Of a stretch of DNA of 64,000 bases, positions 58,101 to 64,000 are shown in pieces (positions within the stretch are counted from its first letter, which is position 1; every line of letters begins with the position of its first letter). The stretch spans positions 1,860,001-1,924,000 of the forward strand of contig NEEC01000018.1 in NCBI GenBank assembly GCA_002189035.1. The letters are read 5' to 3'. The translations under genes and the position numbers were made by a program. The notes beneath the pieces were generated by a model, which had not been told where the DNA came from, made no database searches, and saw only the letters and a list, made by a program, of their open reading frames with translations. Source of the DNA: Utricularia gibba. Its lineage: Eukaryota > Streptophyta > Magnoliopsida > Lamiales > Lentibulariaceae.

Positions 58101-61100
58101 AAGTAACCCTGTAAAGAACCACAAAATTGGAAAGATTGATATAAACGGAGGTGCAGATCATACCTTTTTCGCAGCGAAGGATATTTTTCATTCTCACAAA
58201 TTGAATGGTAAACATTTCTCAGCAAAAAACACTTTGCATCTTTAAGTGCCTATAAGTAATTCATGTCAGAAATCCGCAACACACAGCTCATAGAAACACA
58301 TATAAAAAGATTTTATGCACCTTGGATACCAACGGTAGGGCATCTAGGGCGGTTTTGAGAACAATAATACTTGATATCAGGATTTGACTCGTCTTTGAGT
58401 TATCCGTGGTCAATATCCCACTGGTAACTTTCTTACGTTTAAAGCAGAAATGGCAAAGGACCTTATCTGCATCCAACGTGACCCCAATGAAGAATATTGT
58501 CACAATCAACTCTGACTAAGACAAAATTCTCATTTTGGCAACAGAATGATAATCATTGCACACGAAAAACAGCCCATGGTCTTTGCTTTACCAGTTTCCT
58601 TCGGAAATTTACGTAGAGCCTGGGACAAACCAAAAAACAGCTGCTCATTGCTCATCAGCTCATCCTTGCATTAAATCGAATCATGAGAGATTTGACAAAC
58701 TAGAACAAGCATGCCGCTAGGAAAACAGGTATTCAGGGTATGAAGACTACTGTAAGAGAAATAAGGATATGATGCTTTGACCCTAGGAAAATGCCATAAT
58801 GCCATAGTGACTACCATTCAGGTAATGTTCAAGAATGCCGTATCAGGTCTTACTTTTGCTACAATAATAATCTGAAATTCGCCCATTTCCCGTACTAGCA
58901 AGAGTGGCTAAAAAGATAACATTTTACCAGGCAATCAAGGCGGGCATCAATTGTTTTTATATCTTTAAGAGGCTGCAAAAGGTTTGCACGTAAAAGCCTG
59001 GTCCTACAGGGAGACCTTAATGTGAGATTACTTGAAACCGAGAGGAATGCATCTTCTGCAGATTTTTCATAGAATGAGAAGTAGCAGGATGCACTGTGAC
59101 AGTTTTTTTGAATAGAAGGAAGGATTTATTTCTAGATGATCAATCTCCTTGAAATTCAAGACTTCGAACGTACAGCATCATACTAAAGTAAACAAATGAA
59201 CATTCTGACCTCATAAAATCACAAAGATAGCACACGATACAGTGAAACAAAGGAAATTTATAAGCATACCCTCCAACTGTCCTTGTTGATTTCAGCATAT
59301 GAAACAGACTTCTTTTCTTGTTGGTAGTTCCCAAAGACTGCAGTGCATTGGTTCAATAATCTCCAAATTCTTTATGCTGTGATACACAAAACAATGCATG
59401 TCTACAGACGATAAATTAAAAAGAAAACACAAAAAGAACAAAACCAAAAGTCATCAATCGAAAACCCAGGTAGAAGTCGAGATGAGTAGAATAGGATTTC
59501 GTGCAGAACCATACCTAGTGGCATCAATATTCATGTGATCAAATGATCCATTGAAAGTCACCTGAAGTGCGAAAATATAGATTTTGCAGAAGACAGTGGA
59601 TATAACGGAAGCATGACTTAGTGTTTCAATGATTACACAACAAAAAGATAGAAGGAAGACCAAAATGATTGAGACTAACCGGAAACCACATACAGGGAAA
59701 TCATGATAACAGAATGAAGTGAAATATAAACTTAACAGATAGAGCTGATACCATATTTCAAAACATTCAAACTGAACAAGTGGTAATCATAGTTTCAGAA
59801 GGGAATGTCATAATGTCCATGACGACAAATGATTATTTATCTAAACAGCAGATTTCAGCACTTAGATATTCTTCCACCTGTTTTTCAAAAAACAATTCAA
59901 AAAATGTACTTCTCTTGTTGAGTTCTCACTGCCAGAGGAGAGCCAAATGCATTACTAGGAGCTAATAAACATACCGACAGTGAGTGGTTAGTGATGATCA
60001 CCCCTTTCTCTGCTTCTATCCTGTTAAGAACACTCTGTAGTTACTTCAACCACTATACGTGAATAGTATGACACCGTAACTTTAAAACTGGACCTAAAGC
60101 CTTCATTCTGAAACAAGATAGCTATCATTACAATAACGGCATCCAAAAAGTAATAAAAGAACCCTCATGATTGACAATCCTGAGTATGTACACCCAAGAA
60201 ATACCATTTGAGGGTTGCTGCAGCAGCCGCCAAACAAAGATAGTATTGCTTGTAATATGTATCGAGTCCAAGGGCAGACGGCTCTTTAGCTGCCAAGTTC
60301 TTTACCAAAATAGCACCCTAGTGCCACAGAAACCAAGAATGAAAGTAAAAAAGCCAATTGCAAGCTAAGGATGGCAATATTACAAAGCTACCATGGTGTC
60401 ATCAAAGCAGCCACGAGCCATTGTAACCTGTTTCCAAGGAAAGAGCCATATTACAAACAAAAAAAGGCAAAACATTTTCAAAGCATCATAAACGTTACTT
60501 TTGTGTTCGAAGAAAAAAATCTATCAACCAGCTCAGAGACTCCAACCATGCCATCAGGAGCCAACTTAGTAGGGCTAACAATAATAGTCATAGGATCATA
60601 AAAAACTAGCAAAGTCTTTGTGTTCTGATAAGAACTGCTAGTCTCGATGTACTGAGAAAGGTGCAAAGATGCCGATCTCAAGTCAAATGCAGCTACCCCA
60701 ACCTGAAAATGAGGTAGCAAAATACTTTCCGAATTATCAAATCTTTTCACAGGCTAACGTAATGGAAGTTTCCGCAAATTCTTATTTTCCTTGAAAAATT
60801 GTTACTCGTTCCAAAATGCAAATAAACGAGCTCTTCGAAAAACGAGGATTTAAGACAAACCACGCGAACAAGTTTCACATAACGTCTTACATCATGTAAC
60901 CAGGATCATCGAGTAACATTAGTAAGGCCAAAAAAGCAATGCAGTCACAACGTCCAGCACATCAGATGCACAGCGATCGGAATCCACAGACGGCATGATT
61001 CGGCGCGACAAGCAATGAGAAGAGAAAGTGAAACCTCTTTCGCGCGATTCTCTATCATGCCGATGACAAAGCTTGATTTCTCCCCTGTATCGTCCTCCAT
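55129..61100 (-). CDS. MSH4: Meiotic MutS homologue MSH4
   Basis: Many small exons spread over 6 kb; the protein is about 790 residues. MSH4 pairs with MSH5 to stabilise recombination intermediates and promote interfering crossovers (ZMM pathway); it does not repair mismatches. Exon 1 (61035-61100) starts [20 protein letters not shown]. Exon 2 reads [20 protein letters not shown], as in plant MSH4. Further parts: [25 protein letters not shown]-like segment [20 protein letters not shown], and [20 protein letters not shown]. The ATPase has Walker [21 protein letters not shown], split by an intron inside the Met codon (about 56311-56506), and Walker [18 protein letters not shown] at about 55890-55930. 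The His motif reads VFAAHMERL rather than FATHM. The last exons give [18 protein letters not shown] and a C terminus ending CYISGEM. The N-terminal mismatch-recognition domain is reduced, as expected. Confidence 0.95.
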
Positions 61101-61352
61101 TGCGAGTCTCCTCCGCCAACCTTCGATCGCTAGAAAAGCGCGCCAAATTCACAGTAAAAAGATCTATGTTGATGGAACAGAAAGCTCACGTCTCATTTTA
61201 AATACTGATTTTAACGAAATGATTCGTCAAACTCAATGTTCACTTTGAATGATATTAAAAAAATAAAATTAAATGCAAAAAGAAACAAAGATGATCAATC
61301 CCCAATCGATCAGTAAGAACGAAGGGCATATTCCAAGAACAAATCAGTCAAT

Positions 61353-62518
61353 CTATAATCGACGCAGCCATTGTTGCAGGCGAAGCTGCTTTAGTGGAGG
61401 ACCCAACTCTGGCTTTCTCTTCCTTGGGCAGTACCATTTCCCATCATTTCGGTTGATGATAGGTATCGCAGGCAAATTCAAGTTAGAAGCATCTGATAAC
61501 AGTTTCCTGCTTCTGCTACCCTTGTTTCCATAATCAAAACCATGTTTCAGTTGGCTTGCATCGGATTCAGAATGGACTGTAATGCTGATGCGCCCATGTT
61601 TCTCCTTTCTTGTTGAACTGAAACCACTCTCGGATAACTCGGGTTCCCTGTTTTCTTTTCCGGTGCTCCTATCAAAGTTCCTATTGCAGGCGTCTCCATT
61701 AGACACAGTCAGAGGTAAAGTATCAGGTACCTTTGGCAGTAGATCTTGGGTTTGATCCTTCACCGTGACTGAATTCAACTCGTTATTGTCGCGATTGATG
61801 TCAACGTGTTCACGGTTATGAGCAGAGGTCTGAGTAATCAAGGATGTGGGTGCGCAGGACTTCGCCTTTGGTTCGGATACCTTGTCATTCTGCAATTTGT
61901 AACATTGAGGACAACAGCTTAATGTAGAACTAGTTTGAAAACAAATCCTAAGCTAGAAAATGAAGCAGTTGGACCTGAAAAGTGTTATTATAATGAAGTT
62001 CCATTACCAGGTTAGATCTTTCAAGGTCATATGCATCCAGAATACCATCTGCTGAATCTAGAACTGGGGATTCATAGGCGTAGGTTTCGAACCATTTTCC
62101 GATATCATCTGGTTCTTCTACATGGGCAGATCCATTATGTGCAAATTCATCTTGAATACCATCAGCCGAGTCCAAAACAGGAGATTCGTATTCGTAGCTC
62201 TCGAACCATTTACCAATGTCGTCTGGCTCTATTTAACAATGAAAAAACTCATGTAGTCACACAAGCGAGTCCTTTGGGAAGCCAAAGCAGTCTCAGCGAC
62301 ATTTCGCCAAACCCTTTCAACACACGCCTAAATTCAAAATCCGGTATGTATACCTGAAGGTAACGATTCCGAATCGAGAGCATCCAGGTCCTTCACGGGG
62401 AAGGAAAAAAAAAAGGAAGCTTAGCGCAGTGAAACAAAAAATTACAGAAACAAAAAAACAAATACGAATCCGTTTTTCATCTTTTTACCTGAGAATCGGC
62501 ATCATCAGTATCAGGCAT
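61353..62518 (-). CDS. Unknown plant protein with an internal duplication, 274 residues
   Basis: Four exons on the complement, 62489-62518, 62354-62390, 62008-62228 and 61353-61889, encode 274 residues. The start is MPDTDDADSQDLDALDSESL, very acidic. Exon 3 contains two near-identical units: EPDDIGKWFESYEYESPVLD-SADGIQDE and, about 38 residues later, EPDDIGKWFETYAYESPVLD-SADGILDA. The WF.(T/S)Y.YESPVLD motif occurs in some plant proteins of unknown role. Exon 4 is Ser/Asn-rich and disordered, with KENREPELSESGFSSTRKEK and a conserved-looking basic end KWYCPRKRKPELGPPLKQLR followed by LQQWLRRL. The basic tail may be a nuclear signal. I do not recognise a catalytic domain. It lies in tandem just upstream of MSH4, 253 bases from the MSH4 start codon. 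Confidence 0.8.
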
Positions 62519-63056
62519 GACCACCAATCTCCTCCGTCTTGATGAGAAATTCAGAGAGAAGCAACGCTTGTGTGTGGCGCGGTAGATGATGAAGCTTCAA
62601 ACATCCCCTACCTGCCATCTCGCGCGCGTCAAGAAAACGAAAAACTTTCGAAAATCCCTCATTCCGCACCCCAAAGATAAAATTTTATTGCATTTGATAA
62701 ATATATTTAAAATAAATATAATAATTAATAATTATGTGATTGAAAAAACGTGTATGATAAAAAAGTTTTGTTAAATATAATTAATTATATTAAAAAACAT
62801 TCTCAAAACATGCGTATTTGAAATCGTATGCAACATTATTAAAATATATTGATATTAAATAGATATAATGTATAATTATTTATTATTAATTTAACATGAT
62901 CTACACATTATGATTTCATGCCCATGACCCCCCCCCCCCCCCTCTCTATGTATGTCATCGCTGATCACTTGTCTTGTCCATCTGAGAAAGAGCAACTCAG
63001 CCTGTTCAGTTCGCTATGAAGGATGGAATCTAAACTTCATGATAAACGAGCTGATC
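62519..63056. other. Spacer with a C-run
   Basis: Promoter of the 274-residue protein gene and the 3' flank of the permease gene, AT-rich in the middle. A homopolymer of about 16 C lies at 62928-62943. Confidence 0.5.
62928..62943. repeat. Poly-C homopolymer
   Basis: About 15-16 consecutive C in otherwise AT-rich DNA; a weak point for sequencing length accuracy. Confidence 0.8.
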
Positions 63057-64000
63057 TCACATACCAGTTTGATCATTGCGTCGTTGGAGGAACAGTCGCA
63101 CTTCATGCACAGCCAACCGGAATAAAACCAGAGCAGAAATCAATGCACAAAAAGCCAGCATATAGAAAACGAAGCGCCACCCTTTCGAAGAAAGAAAGCC
63201 TGTCAGCAGAGGACCAAGAGCAGCTCCCAGGGACCCTGTTCCATCTATGATGGCTGTCACCGTCGCTAAAGCTCGTGCGTTGCCTCTCAAGGACTCATGG
63301 GTGCCGAGATCTGTGGCCACCGCAGTGGTGATCAGCGCATAGGGCCCGTTTACGAGCAGACCGGTGATCAACATGAGGGCGATGTTCATTGCTTTGGATG
63401 CACTGCCGAATCTTTGGTATAGAATCATGGATGGGATTGATACGTATAAGAAGGCTGATGCCGTGGCTGCTCTCGCGCCAAGCTTGTCGGAAATGTAGCC
63501 TGCTAAAACACCGCCCATTACTCCGCCGACGTCGAAGAGGACAGATAGATCTCCGGCCATTGTCACAGACATGTGCTCCCCCTCGATAACTGAGATAGTA
63601 GAATGCATTTTCAGATGAGCCACAGAGGCTAGTGGGCTTTTTGCAAAAAAACTTACCAATTTGGCTGAGGTAGAATGGCAACCAATAGAGGAATGTGTAA
63701 GCAACAAGTTTGGCGAAAAAGAGAGATGCTGCAAATGGGATAACTCCAGGAATGGTGCAAGCTGCAAAGAGTCCAATCCCTGTTCTTGTCACGTTACTTT
63801 CTACTGATTCAGTACTAAGTAGAGCTTCTTTCTCAGCAAGTCTATGGACTTCCTCATCAGAATGCAGAGAATTTTGCCTACTAAACCTGATGTCCTCCGG
63901 AGAAGCCGGTAGTAGCAGGAACACGATAACCCCCGTGGCGATTATGAAGGCACCAGGTAGAATAAAAGACCAACCCCAACCAAGCTCCAAAACACTGGCA
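63057..64000 (-). CDS. Glycerol-3-phosphate permease-like MFS transporter, C-terminal part
   Basis: Partial: the 5' exons lie beyond base 64000. Two exons are seen on the complement, 63657-64000 and 63057-63589, giving the last 292 or so residues. It starts inside SVLELGWGWSFILPGAF, continues LLPASPEDI and an acidic-basic central loop (SDEEVHRLAEKEALLSTESV). The second MFS half follows: ASLFFAKLVAYTFLYWLPFY, AGDLSVLFDVGGVMGGVLAG, YISDKLGARAATAS, LLVNGPYALITTAVATDLGT, IDGTGSLGAALGPLLTGFLS and VFYMLAFCALISALVLFRLA. The FDVGG(V/I)xGGxLAGYISD motif is the signature of plant G3P permeases related to GlpT/SLC37, organophosphate:phosphate antiporters. It stops at 63057. The membrane location (plasma membrane or plastid) cannot be decided without the N terminus. 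Confidence 0.92.

Noticed and set aside
62031-62357. 108-codon plus-strand frame
   Set aside because: Antisense to exon 3 and intron of the 274-residue protein gene; no independent support.

Overview
This 64 kb window is nuclear DNA of a flowering plant, most likely a eudicot with a compact genome. The evidence is spliced genes with short AT-rich introns, plant-only families (IDD-type coiled coil, WAT1-related transporter, EXO70 expansion, plant matrixin, 8-Cys proline-rich protein), a plant MIR396 hairpin, and AT-rich spacers with decayed repeats. I cannot name the species. About 20 protein genes and one microRNA gene are supported, roughly one gene per 3 kb. Exon structures were built by hand from splice sites, frame continuity and remembered family sequences.

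Left part (1-16 kb): SRP54 (+), a MIR396 precursor on the minus strand, a chloroplast-type alpha/beta hydrolase (+), an acyl-protein-thioesterase-like esterase (-), a small ZnF-UBP protein (+), a Nudix hydrolase (+) and the TRAPP subunit TRS33/TRAPPC6 (+). Middle-left (16-29 kb): a BEE/CIB-type bHLH factor (+), a GT47 glycosyltransferase (-) and PRMT7 (-), separated by AT-rich spacers, one of which holds a probable copia LTR remnant.

Middle (29-46 kb): a proline-rich 8-Cys (LTP-like) gene broken by two one-base deletions (+), a short IDD-like protein with no zinc fingers (+), an intronless EXO70D (+), a WAT1-related transporter (+), an intronless matrix metalloproteinase with a decayed tandem copy of its own 3' end (+), mitochondrial PSD1 (+) and a 51-residue membrane protein (-).

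Right part (47-64 kb): a 1.8 k-residue Agenet/Tudor-type protein (+) convergent with meiotic MSH4 (-), then an unknown 274-residue protein with an internal duplication (-), and the C-terminal half of a glycerol-3-phosphate permease (-) running off the window.

These are independent housekeeping and regulatory genes, not a pathway cluster. I found no convincing undescribed multi-gene system. The most notable points are the MIR396 hairpin, two GC-AG introns in SRP54, an alpha/beta hydrolase whose nucleophile position is Gly, the double-frameshifted LTP-like gene, the zinc-finger-less IDD relative, the duplicated MMP tail, and the internal repeat in the unknown protein next to MSH4.
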